64,000 nucleotides of DNA from Hyalella azteca. Taxonomy: Eukaryota > Arthropoda > Malacostraca > Amphipoda > Hyalellidae. Shown in pieces: positions 22,501-37,500 of the stretch. Where the stretch lies: assembly GCF_000764305.2 (NCBI RefSeq), contig NW_025941696.1:1-64000 (forward strand), in the 5' to 3' direction. Positions within the stretch are counted from its first letter, which is position 1; every line of letters begins with the position of its first letter. The notes under the pieces are model-generated. The model was not told the origin of the DNA and made no database searches. It was given only the letters and a program-made list of their open reading frames with translations. The position numbers and the translations under genes were made by a program.

Positions 22501-25500
22501 GTAACATTTGATATAAATTCGAAAATTGTTCATAAAATTTCATTTAGTCAGGTTTAGCCAATATTTTTTCCCTAATCTTTTTTATTTGTAGTCATACTTA
22601 TTTAATCTTCAAAAAGCATTCTATTATCTAAATTTCTCTCTGCTTTACCAGAAAGGGCAAAAAACAAGGCTCAAAAGCATTAGAGCCACAGAACCCACGG
22701 ACGTATTCACCGCACCTGCGGCCACGGCCAGAGGGCCATATGCTGCGCGCTAGGATGTTGAACTCCGCGGCATGCGCTTGCTGACCGAGCGCGTCGCGGT
22801 ATCGGTAGCACCATGCGCTCGAAAAATGAATGTGGTCATATTGTCTGAATTGTGATGCATTTTCTGCAAGTAGCCTGCTCTTTTACCGGGCTAAATTTGA
22901 TTAGGATTACCCACAAATGGGGAATAGTACATGGTGCATCGTTAATTAGATAAATCTCCCTCATTTTTAAGAGCACTTGCATGGTGCCGTACAGTGAGGC
23001 ATGCGCACGTCACGCAGAAATGTATGTTAACTTGAGGTATGAATGAGCGCATACCTTGAATGTTTGTCAACCTGAGGTATGAATGAGCGCATACTTTAAA
23101 TGTTTGTCAACTTGATGTATGAATGAGCGCATACCTTAAATGTTTGTCAACTTGAGGTATGAATGAGCGCATACCTTAAATGTTTGTCAACTTGAGGTAT
23201 GAATGAGCGCATACCTTACATGTTTGTCACCTTGAGGTATGAATGAGCGCATGCATACCTTAAATGTTTGTCAACTTGAGGTATGAATGAGCGCATACCT
23301 GAAATGTTTGTCAACTTGAGGTGCTCACGATAACATGTCTTTCAACAAATGCTCACGATAACATGGTCAATCATCCCTTAAGAATTTATGGAACTTATAA
23401 ATTAAGAGCTTGATACCAAATTATTGGATTGCTGCTGCAGTAGTAGCGTTTAGATGGACCGAATCATTCCAATCTAAATTAACTAGATTTGAGAGCATGC
23501 AAAGGGGTTACGAAACATAAACAGTAATTATTAAGCATCCTCGAACGTCACGGTACGGCCAAAATAGATCAATCTCTATTTTAGGATTACGATCATAATT
23601 TAATTCAACATGAATTAACCTTAAATCGTCATCACAAAAATAATTATCCATTCTAACCAATAATAAAATAAATAAAAATTTCAGAAATATCGTAGAAAGA
23701 TTCTTCCTCATTGTTTTCGGCTGATGTAGAAGTCAGCAAATGATGGTAAATAGTGTGAGCGGCTGCGTAATGCCAGGTTGAGTGGACCTAAAAAACAGCT
23801 TAATGCCGTAGGTATTAGACACCGCGGAGTGCAAGGTCGCGTGTCCTGTGGTGTCGAGTCACTGCCCGCTGGGCCAAAATATCGAGTTTTGTTTAACATG
23901 AGATGGAACATACACGAATTTTGGGACATGTCATCAAGTGTCAGAAAATAGAAAAGCTAATTGAAAAATTTCTGCAGGGTCTCAACAGCTAGGTTTGTTT
24001 TACATGGGATGAAATGTCAACGAATTTAGGGAAATGTTCGGAAGATGTGGAAGATTTAAAAGCTATTTAAAATTCTTTACCAAGCCCAGACATCGAGGTT
24101 TGTTTTATATGAGATAGAACATCAATGAATTTTAGAACATGTCAGCAAGTTTTGGAAAATTTAAAAGCTCATTGAAATTTTTCTGATACCGTCTCGCACT
24201 GCATGGGTGAGCCTATAAAAAATATTTGGGTGAGGTGGATTCTTCAGCTGAGAATGCAGAAATTTTGGTGAATAATAATTGAAGCGATTTTTTTAAATAG
24301 AAAAATTGTGGCTGGAATAATAGTTCCAAAATAATGAAACTTATTAAATCGTGGCTGGAATAATATTTCCAAAATAATGAAACTTTTTAAACTTCTGTCC
24401 ATGACTGTAACTCTCCATGGGCATATTTCTTCAGTGCCGACACTTCTATTCTTTTATTCTAAAAGAAGTCCCATTTCTATGCTATTACACTTTTTATAAC
24501 ACACATGAAAGCCTCAATATTACGAAAAGTTGAATGTTCTCACATGATGTACAGAAATAACCTAAAGAAATCAAGATTAGGAACGGTTGTTTCTTTGCAC
24601 ATTTAGAGTCAATTTATTTGAAATGACGAGGCAATGGAAGCGTCATTACTAAGGCAGTTAAGGTTCGGATTTGTCGCACTCTGATGTCTGTGACAACTAA
24701 TATCCACTCACTTATCACATGATCGTAATTGCACTCATATTTATAACGCACCGACAATCGTACGACCTGGTACAAATCTTCCCGTCATGACCGAACTCGC
24801 GATGAAATTCGACCTACATCAATTAGATAATTCATTGCCTTGCGAAGCATCAAAAATAATTTGCGGTGATAATCATACATATGTTGCGTAGTTGGAATTA
24901 GTCATTAGTGATTTTAGCTGTGGAAACTACAAATATATATAAGTAAACATCGTGAAACAATAAATTAAAATTTTTTATAATAGTTCAATTATGCCATCAT
25001 GGATTGACATTGAACGGTAATTAATAATTAAACACAAATCAGAGAGAGAACTTTACGCTGGCAGAGTAGAATTATCTCGAGATAGGAACAAATGGCGACG
25101 TCGAACGGATTAAGCAGAGCGCGATGAGTTTGCCGATCGTGCTGAACTTTTGTTTAGATGAACACGCGAGGCATCGACAGGAATTGCTGTGCACACATCC
25201 GGAGTGGCCGGCAACACGAGATGAAATTCTTATTACGCTCTCATGCACACTTCATCCTGATCCGCTAGTGGTTGCCTCCAACAGTTATCACAACTTTTCG
25301 CTTGGGGTGGATTTTTTGGAAATTGAAGCATAAATATTGCTTGAAATCAGGAATCGAGGTTGAGCGAGATCGAACGGAATCGTACAGGGTTTATTGAAAT
25401 TAAGATTAAATTACATCTTTATTTTCAATTCCTTACTAATAATTCTGGAACATGACCGCTTCGCTGAATGTGTCATAGAACAAGTAGACAATTTATTTCA

Positions 25501-28500
25501 AATTACGTACATTAACTCACATGACATTGTGATGATATTCTTCTGCCTAATACTGTGAGTACGGCGGTGAGCACTCGTCTCGAAATATCATTGGATGAGA
25601 GGTTCGTCTAGTCTTGAAATATCACTGTAGGAAGGACTCATCTCGAAGTATCACTGTAGGAGGGACTCGTCTTGAAATATCACTGTAGGAGGGACTCGTC
25701 TTGAAGTATCACTGTAGGAGGGACTCGCCTTGAAATATCACTGTAGGAGGGATTTGTCTTGAAATATCACTGTAGGAGGGACTCATCTCGAAGTATCACT
25801 GTAGGAGGGACTCGTCTTGAAATATCACTGTAGGAGGGACTCGTCTTGAAGTATCACTGTAGGAAGGACTCGTCTTGAAGTATCACTAGAGGAGGGACTC
25901 GTCTTGAAGTATCACTGGAAGAGAGGTTCGTCATGAAAGACTCTACGACTTCCAGTTACCGTTAGCGCGCGTCAGGAAACGCGATCACGTAATTAGCAAT
26001 TATGTCGAGAATGCGTCAGATGAACGTCACGCTCTGAAGGCGCAGCTTTATACGGGTAAAATTTGCAACTGTCTTGATGAAGCCTGGCGAGAAACTTGGC
26101 AGATGTAATGAACTGATGCGGTAAATTTGGCAGGTGTTTGGGTTTCGTCGGTATAAATTTTTTAGCCGGGTTTCATGATCTTATTTGGCAAGAATTATGA
26201 CTAATGTGATGCCGTGAATTTGTCAGTTATTCAAAAATTGGTTAATTAGTAGCCATTAATTTAGCACATAATTAATTTATCTAACTACAATTATACCAGA
26301 TAATATGAATAGATGCTGTTAATTAGTCATTTGCCTGGACTTGGTTAGTTAGTCTGTTTATTGGTTCATATGGTATCCGAAGTGATATGGCATTCGAAGT
26401 GATAAGGTATCCGAAGTACCATAGCAGGTGTTATGGACTTGAATGAATTTGTCAGCCTTCGAGATTTGAATAGACGGGAATGCAACTGTTTTGGTATTAT
26501 AGACCAATTTTTTTTGCGATTATCGCTTGGTTGTTATAAATCATAGGAAATTGCATTTAACAGTCGTTATTTCTCGGTAAATATTAGAAAGATTTTATAA
26601 AAAAGTTGAATATAATGAAAATAATAATCAATCGTTGAGAATGTTAATAATTTATATAGTAAGCAATAATTTTATTTTTATTAATCAAAAGGTGGTATTT
26701 ATTAATCAGGGTGGCCTAGTGGTAACAGTTCAGAGTACCAAGATTGGCGCAGAGAGGCGCGGGTTTGATCCCAGCTCTGTGCGCCAGTTTCTGGTCAGAA
26801 TCGGCGAGGAGGCCGGGCGGTTAAGCACAGCAGAATTGTAGCAGCGCGTTGCGAGTTCGAGACATCAAAATTCTGTGAATATTCTGCGATGTTAAGAATC
26901 GGCGACAGGCCTACGGCCTAATAAACGCTGAAACCGCTATTATTATTATTAAGGTGACAAACTTAATGTTCGGACGCGATGGTTAAAGAATCTGACTCGC
27001 ATGGATGATCCAAAAGAATTCAATCATGCAAACTAAGCACTTCAGCATTTGTTCTCAAATTCAGAGTGTGGCATTGATTGTAAAACAAAGCTTCCATAGA
27101 AAGCAGAACAAAAGAACAATGAAATCGTTTAATTGAGAAACGCTTTTCAAGAATCAAGCATAAAATCAACGGTAGCGGATAGGAATGGTTCTCTCTAGTT
27201 TGAGAAAGCGGACCATGAAAACACATAGAAACAAAGTTAATGAGGATGACGAGTGCTTAGGATGATTATTATTCAAATTTAATATCACACTCCTGTTTGA
27301 AATTAAAAATACGATGCTATCCTCGTTTCAGGGGAGTTTTTCTACCCCAGAATTTGCATTAAAAGTCGGCAGTAAAGGCAGATGGTGGTCGTGCTAACTA
27401 TATACACAAACCGTTCCCCGAGCCCCGTATAACTGTCCCGGTCTTGGTCCCGTTCTCCGGTAACCATAGACACAACCGCGAGATAAATTATAATGGGCAA
27501 TATCGAGCATGACGAATCTTGAATATATCGTCACGAACGCAGAACAGATCTCTTCATAAATCTGTATAGGTGCAATCAGCCGTCGAGACCAGCTGTAGGC
27601 GACGTGGCTGCAGGTGCTTATGGGGCTTCATGAAAATTGCATGGGATGAATGCATAGTGAAATACCGGATACCGTGCATTAGCTGAGATGTCTTCAACGG
27701 TGCCATCGAGAGAGATTGGTTTCTATAGACCGGCTGCAGGAAGTGCATGGGCTTCCAGGAATGTTTTGCCGAGCGCGCTCCAATCATCAATAAAGTCACG
27801 AGTCGTTGAGCAGAATAGGCTGGTCGCAGTTAGAGGCCTTTATTCATTAATGGCTTTCAAATGCTTCTTTTACTCATTATAACTGAATGTACCGACAATT
27901 GAATCCGAGTTAACAGTTTTGTTTCACTGCTTAAGAAAAAGGTAATAGTGGAAGCTAAAATTTAGCGTTATATATGTAGAAACTCAAAAGCAACGGATAA
28001 ACTTCGTTAAATGAATTATTCGTTCAGTCAGTAAATTTTCTTAATTTTTTTTCAACCATATTTTATTCCTGCGAATGAGTTGTTGACTTCTCCGAGTAAT
28101 CAAAAATTCAAAAATTTATTTCACAGTTTCCAATAGAAACTAATTAAACTAACTAATTCAATTTACAGTAGTGCGAGACAGTTTAGTGCTCCCTTGCTCT
28201 GGTGTCGATTGCATGTCATATGCATGTAACCTTAAGACGTTATCGATAACACTGACGTAAGGCAGTGCCGTACACCGACCACACCCTCAGGGCTCAAAGA
28301 TTGAGACATAATAAACGGAGCGATGTTTAATTTAATTTTTTTGCCAGTAATAATCAGGCTACCGCGCTAACCGAGCACCTCGTTATCAGGCAGATATTCC
28401 ACAAGACTGCACAAGCCTTCATGCACCAGAAGCAGGTAATTATAAACGCAATTGCTACATCACGGCAATTAAAAGTATAATCGGAAGACTGAAGCATCTA

Positions 28501-31500
28501 ATTTTTGATCACAAGGGTTTTTATTCCAATATAACATTGATGGTTATGATATATTTTTTGCTTTCGGCATCGAAAAACACTCATTGGCCGGCTGAGAAAG
28601 AAGTTTTCCTATCACGGGTACCAATACAATACAAAATTTACAATATATTACGTCTGAGACTCGTTATGCAAAATAAATCCAGAACTTAAATCAACTGCTG
28701 CAAAAAATATCAAATCACTCACCGGCAAGGGAAGTCTTTTTCGTTCATGCACAGGGCCTGGCACTCGAGCCTCGAGTTGACTTTCTCGACTTTTTTCGAG
28801 AATCCGTCGAGTTCGAAGCCCATGACGCGCTCAAAGCCCCAGGCTCGACTGCAGACGGGGGAAGTGGCGAGACAGTTCTTTTGGACGTACAGCGTGAAGA
28901 CGGGGAAGTCCGACACCGTCAAGGCGCCTGTCAACAGACGGCACAGTGTCAAGAGCTACAATTTCTTGCAATAAGGAACTATAAAATCAGAGATTCTTCA
29001 GTCGATTTTCTCAGCGCGCATGTTTACACAATGTGTGGAAAATAACATTAGCACGAATAAATTTTGGGCACCATGCCCAAATCTATAACAAAATGCGATT
29101 ATATGATAAACGTACAATCTATATAACTTATAATTTAGCTAAATAAAGGCTTATAAGTGGGTAACCATTAGAACCACATACGAAAAAAATTAACTTGAAT
29201 GCACATCGAGAAAAAAATAAAGTGTGGATTTTTATTACAAACTCGCTTGTAAAAAAGTGCAGATGGCTTGAGAAACCACTTCCTGCTAACGCGTGCGTTT
29301 CTTCTATGCCTGCCTCTTATTGGAGAAAAAAAAAATTCTTCAACCAGCCACTCCTTTTGAAGTATAATATTATAATTATATTTTACGTACTATTCGGATG
29401 TACTATTCGCATATACCATTCCAGAACTATACAATTCAAAGAATCATTCTTAATATTTTCAACAGTACATAACAGGACACAAGTCCAAAATTGAAATTGA
29501 TAGTAAAAACTTCGAACTCCGCACGTCAAAACAGGCCATTACGGTCGATGTCTGGAAGAAAGAAATCAAACAATTCTCTAAAATAGTTCGGAGTTGAACA
29601 TATCGTAAAACTTTCGAAGACAATTATCTTAAAAGGTTTTACGTATCAGGATATCTTTAATTATTTTGGGCGGTAATAAAAACTTTTTATTTGGATCCAG
29701 TTTGCTGTGAGCTATCACCCCAAAACTCTAAGAGCATCACGGCGTTTCCTCCATTCAAAAAGCGTAGTTTATTGGACCGTCTCATGCGATGGTCGACTTC
29801 AGCGTAAGTTGCGGAGTGATAACGTTATGATTTTCCCAGCTGCGATTTACCGACATCACAGAGTGTAGAAGAATGACGGTACATGGACTTTTGTCTAAGT
29901 TATTCGTCTATCTGGAGAGATTGATTGCCGTACAGTACGGAATTATGTCCGGCAGCCTCTTCATGAGATTGCATCACGCGTTCGCGATTAATCTTGTAGT
30001 GAGACGTCGCCTAAAGTTTATGTATACGGACGAGAGATGTGAGACTCACATGCCGAGGGCTGTCACCCATTATATGAACTCTAACGATTCGTGGGAAGAT
30101 GCCAGTCGGGCAATTAATTAACAGATCGCATCGCCAGGAAAAATGGGACGCAAGAAAGTAGAGCAAACTATTGTGTATTCCATGCTGGCATGCAAGATTG
30201 GCTGCGAAAATTGCAGTATTTGGTTCATGGGAATAAAATTTCCATCATGCGTTTACTGAAGAAGGTTTTCTATTTTTTTTTTGGCACTTGGATTTTTATA
30301 TTTTTAATTTTGAGGATATGAAAGAGGCGTTTTTTTTTGTTTCACGAGCATTTGCGTACCCCATTTTTAACGCATCAAAACACAAATTAAGATTTGCATA
30401 TTGATTATTTTTTTCAAAATTAGCAAGAAAAACAACCGCACAGCATTACATTAGCTAGAGTTGGGGTTGTCCCAACACTAGAAGAACTCTGCGTTTCACC
30501 CGAAGAATACCGTCCCACCAGTGAAGTTAGGAGGTGGCAGCAAACTGCTTTGGTTTTTTTTCTCTTCTGCAGGCCTTGGGGAATTGGAAATCAACAAGGA
30601 ATGATCTACACCGAAATGTATCGGGGCATTCTTGAGAGATGTCTCGTTAAGTCAGCCGAAAAATTTAACCTTCCTCTAGATTGGATATTCCAACAAAACA
30701 ATGAACCTAAACACACGGCTAGGGCCACTCTTGCATGGTTTCAGGAGAGGGACATTGAGTTATTGGAATGGCTAAGCAAATCCGATTGAAAATCTGCGGC
30801 GAGAACTGACATTGAGTATGCAGGAGAGAGATCCAAGAAATCTTATCCAATCGAAGGAAATATGCTAGGAAAAATGGACTAAAATTCCTATTAGCATACG
30901 TGTTAATATTGTGAACAGGTATTGCAATCGGTTAGAAGCAGTTGGCTACTAAAGGTCACATGACGAAATATTGAGTAAATTTGATTACTATGTATTGGGT
31001 ACTTTTTGAACCTTAACTTTTAAAAATTGCAATTATCAAGTTAACATTTAATGTTACTGTTGTTTTGATATGATAATTGTATTTCCCATGTAAATTTACT
31101 ATAGACTAGTGTTTGTTTATGTTATTTTGTTGAAGAGGCTTTAATTAAATAAAATTTTCCTTTGTGTCGGATACATTTTGCACCCACTGTATCAATACAC
31201 GTTATAGCGAGCATGACAGCAAATCCCAATGTATATTCGGGAGCATATGAGCAAATCCCAACATATATTCGAGATGGTGAGCGCATGTGCACGCGTCGGC
31301 ATGCAGTGACCATAACACGGCGCCGTTACGTGACGCTGAGGCGCTGCGGCATCCATCGCTGGACGCTTGCACGGTTCCGGTGGAGCGTGCAACTCTCGTG
31401 CGCGTCTCACAGGTAGAGCAATGGAGACACTTTGTCACCGTGTGTGGTGAACAGTATTACTTATTTTACGCTTCTTGGTCGCTCTGTGAAACTTTTTGCG

Positions 31501-34500
31501 TACAACAATTGATCAGAGAAAAACTCCTTTAAAAAATGGAAAAGCGGGGTTTTATTGATGAAACTGTGAGTCACATAATTTTAAAACTGTGACTCGCGTT
31601 GTAACGACATTTCGATATACTGTTTTATTTTAATCGGATGCTCATAGAGAGCGAATTTAAGCAGCAAGACTATATTGCAGTAAATCTAACACGTCAGTAT
31701 TAAATGCTTTTATGTTACAGATATTCGTTGATTTCTTGAGGAGGAGAACAATAAAATTCGATTTTATGATTAGATATTTGAAATTGTTCAGATCAATTCA
31801 CCCCACTGAATCGAATGTACCGAAGGAGCTGGCGACCATTACAGGGATCAACGGATAAAAATGGTAAACAACTACTCTCGAATCTTGTATCAAATCACTC
31901 CAACTAAATTCATATTGATAATAATTTTTAACGTGAGTGAATCTCCATCATTATTCAGTTGTATAAGTTTAGCTCATATTACTATAATATAGAATAGTCG
32001 GCTGAACTTAAGAATACGCCAAATTTGGTTGTCGCCGATTCTTGTAATTTTTGTGGCTTGTTCACAGTAGACCTAAACATTTGCTGCTACTATAATGACC
32101 CGGCCCTGAATATTATCGAGCATCTATGGTCGACTTTAGAGATGCAAGTCAGTAGTCGATTAACGCCGCTATCGTCTTAAAAAGAGCTGGAGGGAGTTTT
32201 AGCTGATGAATGGGTTTAAATTCGTTTTGAAACAATTCACTATTATTATGAATCAAACATCGGAGAATTGAGGCTGTATTTGCCGTATTAGGTGGACCTG
32301 TCCTACACCATACCAAAGTAATATTTTGTGGATTTCTCAGGCGTTTGCCTTTATTTGTCTAACCCCAGTATATATCTATTCATCATAAATATATACTATC
32401 AACCTTGCATTCTGCAAACACACTATCATCGGTTAATTAGCATCTATACACTCTTTTGTTCACACATTTTGCAAAATCAAACTCCCATTGGCGCATTTAG
32501 CATCAATACACACTGACATCCACGCGTTTACTAGAAAACACACACTCTCACCCGCGCATTCGGCCTTAAATACACACCATTGTCCTCGCATTCAGCATTA
32601 AACGCAAGCTATCACCGGCACATTCAGCATTGACTCTATAATTCGGCGTAAACACACACTACACAAACAGGTTGCGGTTGGCCAAGTCGTGTGAGAACCG
32701 AGCTGACCTGCTTGCTCTCGGCGCACTGGAGATCTCCAGTCACGGCAATGCAGAGAACAAGCTATGCACTAGACGTGTTGATATGTACGGTATGACAAGT
32801 CAAAAACCGTACAAATGTCAACAACTAAAACCTTATGTCAACAACCAAACAACCGAACAGTACGATACGTCAACACATGCAGAGTTCAAGTTTGGCACCG
32901 AGACGTGTTGATATGTACGGTATGACACGTCAACACAGAGTTCAAGTTTTGCACCTAAACGTGTTGATATGTACGGCATGGCACGTTAACACAGAGTTAA
33001 AGTTCGGCACCTAGACGTGTTGATATGTACGGTATGACACGTCAAAACAGAGTTCAAGTTCGGCACCGAGACTTTTAAGCGTGAGCCTGATATGCATCAT
33101 GCTGAACTACTATGAACGTCAAGAGTTGTAGCTCACATTTTAATGAGAATTTTGGTTTGTTTCTCGGTTATAAATATAATAGTATGCTTAATAAAAAGGA
33201 TGAGTTAACAAGAATTCTTCCTGTTACCACACTCGGTTACTTGGATGAATGGATTAGAACACATATTTTAGCATTCGCTTTACAAATGCATATTTCAGTA
33301 TGACAAAATAATTTTCAGAATTTTCGCTTGCTCGCATTTTAATTGTTCTGCATTATCAACCTGTTAAATATGCTCATCAATTATTGACTAGATTGTAAGT
33401 TCGATTGCGTTTTATTCCTGCATGGATTTAATAGCGAAAAAAACCTGGCATCGTGAGATGTAGGAAATTAACTAAGTATCAGAGAAAGAGATGTCCACTT
33501 CACACGTAGCCTATAACGGGATAAGCAACGTTCTCTAGCAGGACGTTTGTTTGAGAGCATTCAAGACATCCACTTAAGGCTGTGGCGTGTATAGTCTGTC
33601 AATTGCTTGGTCCCGTCGCTCACAAAATTACTTCACATGAGTTGAGGGCATACGGGCAATCTTAAATTGAGATGATCCCGATATCTTCATTGCAAATCAT
33701 TAGTCTATTTATATAAATGAACTAGACGCCTAATGATCCCGAGAGCGGAAAGAACTTTATAAATAAGGATGGAAGCAATTTTACATTAGGTTGGACGCTA
33801 GATGCCGACATAATATGCGTCTGTCGCTTCTGAATGAAGATGGATGACTCGTGAACCTCGCATGTGCTGGCGTAAGTACTTGACATGTACCTAGCACTGC
33901 GGCGGAAACGCACTTTATATGGAGCGACAATCTTGCGTGAGGTTGGATGCTTGACAACAACAAAAGAAGTCAGGTTCATCACCCGCGGCCACGGCAGCAT
34001 GAGAGCGGATAGCCTGCCTTATCGTTCGCGCAGCTTCCTTCAGAGACGATCTGATGGCCGATAATAGTCATGTTCACTGCGGGTCATTCCAGTTGCGTCT
34101 TCTGTTAATCATTCCAAAGTATAAACTTGCTGTATAATGTCAAGACTAAAGATTATCGCACTTAATTAGATTCACTTGGAATCATTCTTGCATGAAGGTG
34201 ATCACTTCATCAAGATTTTGGTTTGAATAACTTCTACTTTCACTTTGAATGTTAATTTGCTCGAAACAAAAAGAATGGATCCGATAAAGTGCCACGTTGA
34301 GTTCATGATTGTACGAAATAATCCAGGAAAAATTTATTAAAATTTAACCTTCTTGTAATATGGTTCGAAATGTGCGCAGTACAGCAGGGCGTACAAAATG
34401 GTATTTCTATTCCTATACTTAACCTGAACAAGTAACGAAATCTATTTAAAGAATAGCGAGTGGCAATGCGGATAGGGATTTTTCAAGATGTTCCTTTGTT

Positions 34501-37500
34501 AATAATGTCCTGCGAGCTGTAAGGTGTAAATCAAGGTTTAATTGGAGTTTATTACAACAGTTTCACTGATTTTACAACTCGACTTGCAGAATCTCTGTAA
34601 ATTTTAAGCATTTTTTGAAGAGTTTGTTTGTCTTGTGCAATTTCATTTTTTTCAATTATTGGAATATATTCTATGTAACCTAGCTTAACCTCTCCTTGAA
34701 GTTACAGTTTGTTAACAAATACTGAAAAATTTATATTTGTATCATCCTATGAAAGGTTTCGCCGAGTGTCAATAAATCAGTCATTCGAATCAACAAGAAA
34801 CGTAACTTTTTAGTATTTATCAATATTTGATGAAAAATTAAATTACTCCAAACCATAATGATTCAAATTGTCATTACAATTACAAATCAGCATCACGTTT
34901 TAGTTACAAGTAAAATACGTGAAAGATGCCTGTGCAACGTCGGCCTAACCCTCATCTCACGCAGTGTCGAAAGTTGACCCAGTTTGAATGTTAATTACCA
35001 AGGCGTAAAACCTTCAAATGTTTGTGCTTGAAAGAGCATTTGTCTTAGCATTGTCCTTTTAGACGTCTTGAGCATTAAAAAAACTTTTAAAAGGGCAGCT
35101 TAATTTCTCTCATAATGTCCGTTGCATGACGCTGCAGATGCGCTTACGGACCTTAAGTCCAATCTTTGTAAGCTGACAGCCTGTCAATCGCAACATTAAT
35201 TTTAGAAGCTGGGAAAAAACAGTGTTATGTATAAATGTGGTTGAGTCGTGCAATAACTGAACGTCGAGTAAAAGGACGATGAAAAAATTTTGGTGTAAAG
35301 CTTCATTTTGACCGTCATTTGTTACTGTTATTAACCGTTTTTGATCGCCATGACAAAGTTATTTACTTGTCGCACACAGTTTACTTGAAGTTGTACAAAG
35401 ATACAATTGTCCCTGAATCGCAATGAAATACGCCTATTGAAAAAATTCAGAACAAAAATGTTCAAACAATGTCAGATTGATTTTTTATCTATTAATATAA
35501 TAAAGCGATATTTAATTCGGTAAGAATTTATTTATTGCGGCACATATACCTAGATTATAATGGGAATAGTCATTATGTTAATTTATTAGGTATGGTTCTA
35601 TTGTGACGGCCGACTTCTCACAAACTATCAAGTTCAGCAAAAAAAACTTCTATTATTATTTGATTGAATGAAAGTAAATAGTCGAATTTCATAATTCACC
35701 AAGCAACTTTTCGCTTTAAAATTTTCATTGTCGCGCGATATATTGAACGTGCACACACGAAACAAAGATTCTTCTTTCACTTTTTGTGATTTCAATTTTG
35801 GGCTTCGATCCATCATGAGGGTAATGAAATTTTGTCGGACAGCCTAACCTCCCTGACTCAGCATCGTCATTTAAATATTAGGTTGCCACAGTAATGGAAG
35901 CCACGACACAGGAGACCAATCAGCGGATGTTCGGCTTAGAAAAAGCAGTTCAGCGGCGAGCAATCGAGTTGCTTGTATCTTTTGCCACTTTGGTTGCTGC
36001 AGGGCACACATCTTGTACATCATTAAGGCCACAAATCCTGGCATCGAATCGGGAAGTCGTAGCGTAATAGCGTTAACGGTTCCTAGTGGTACAAACGATT
36101 GCGACAAATTGAATCGAATGTCCCCGAGGGCAGCAGATCGACCTTCACATCGCCGGAGATGATAAAGAGTCGCTAATTGGTCTCGAGTGGAAGCCTTGCG
36201 ACCAATCTGTAATGTTGGTCTCAGGTAACAACCCTCTCAATTTTCTCGGGACTCGATGATCGAAACCAATAATTTTACATTAAATTGCGGCTGACGGTCA
36301 TCCATTATAAGGGAATCTGTTTTTCCTTTCCTCAAAATAGACGATAAGTCAAGATGCAGATGCCTGTTATCGCACAGCAAAGTATTTCCCGCAATCGTTA
36401 ACAGTTATCGTTACTGTAAAGGTGGTGCTGGCCATCATAACTGATAACGTCCCAGCCTTTCCTGCCGTCTAAGTTAATTAAAACACGTGCGTTCAATAAA
36501 ACCGTTGAATTCAAGTGGAAATTCCAGTCTGGCAGCTTTTTAACAATGGACACTCTAGAAATCGATAGAAAATCTAACGTCTAATGAATATAAATATATA
36601 TAAATAAATATAAATTAATAACTCTAACAACTTCCTTGGTACCGTATTACTATTCGTGCCTAAAAGTGGGAAGGTCTGTTTAATTAAAAGACCAAAAAAA
36701 GAATAAACGCCGTTTGTATAAACACCTTTACTCTTTCTTCCCACTTTCTTCTTAATGAGAACAAGTAAACATGAAAAGAGCGGTGCTGGCATGTTACAAT
36801 GCCACAATAGCGCCGTACAGCAACAAAAACCTGACCTTCGAACAGAAGACCAGTTTTTAAATAGAGCAAAACAGAGACAATTGCTAACTGAAGGCGATTA
36901 AAGCGATTATGATCGAGTTAGGCATTAATTTTCGATCCCAAGCTAAGACTTTAAATTCAACTAAATCCGCAATGATAACAGTGATTACTTCCGTTGAAGA
37001 AGCGCCAAACGAGCGTCAGTAACCAAACCGTTAATGTTAATTAAATCTTCGAACTAGAGGTAAACTCGAGCATATATCTACACATGTCAACTGTTGCTCA
37101 TGAGGCTTATGAAATGCAATGAGATCCAAATTCACTACAATAATAAAATTTAACATAAACAAATAATTAATAAAAGCACGCATGAAAATGAACATTTCTG
37201 CAAATAAGAACAGGTTACTTAATAATCCATATACAAATAAATCCCCTACAAATACAAATAAAATAAAATGGTAAATTAATTTTTCACGTGAATTTGATAC
37301 TTCAAAATCAGGCTTCTGGGCCAATAATAATGGAAGGCTTTCCGAGTTCGCTATATAAATAAGCGAGGGCAAATCTCTTTAAGAATTCGCAGGCAAATGA
37401 AGAACATGAGATGGTACATTGGATGGTACATGAGATGGTACATGAGATGGTACATTGGATGGTACATGAGATGGTACATGAGATGGTACACGAGATGGTA

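Larger units (their letters stand above)
22188..28722. other. ZP/PAN gene intron 3 (6.5 kb)
   Basis: No exon recognised. A CpG-rich patch at about 22690-22810 stands out from the AT-rich background but shows no clear coding frame. Contains the 40-bp hairpin satellite, a diverged triplication, the 29-bp minisatellite and a SINE. Confidence 0.6.

Noticed and set aside
22690..22810. CpG-rich patch as an extra ZP exon
   Set aside because: No frame with acceptor and donor fits; exons 3 and 4 already join in phase.
26705..26780. A tRNA gene
   Set aside because: A and B boxes are present but I could not close an acceptor stem, and a SINE-type body and tail follow.
29873..30121. 82-codon ORF upstream of the Tc1 fragment as transposase N-terminus
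   Set aside because: No helix-turn-helix or DD34E motif could be matched; probably unrelated or too decayed to tell.
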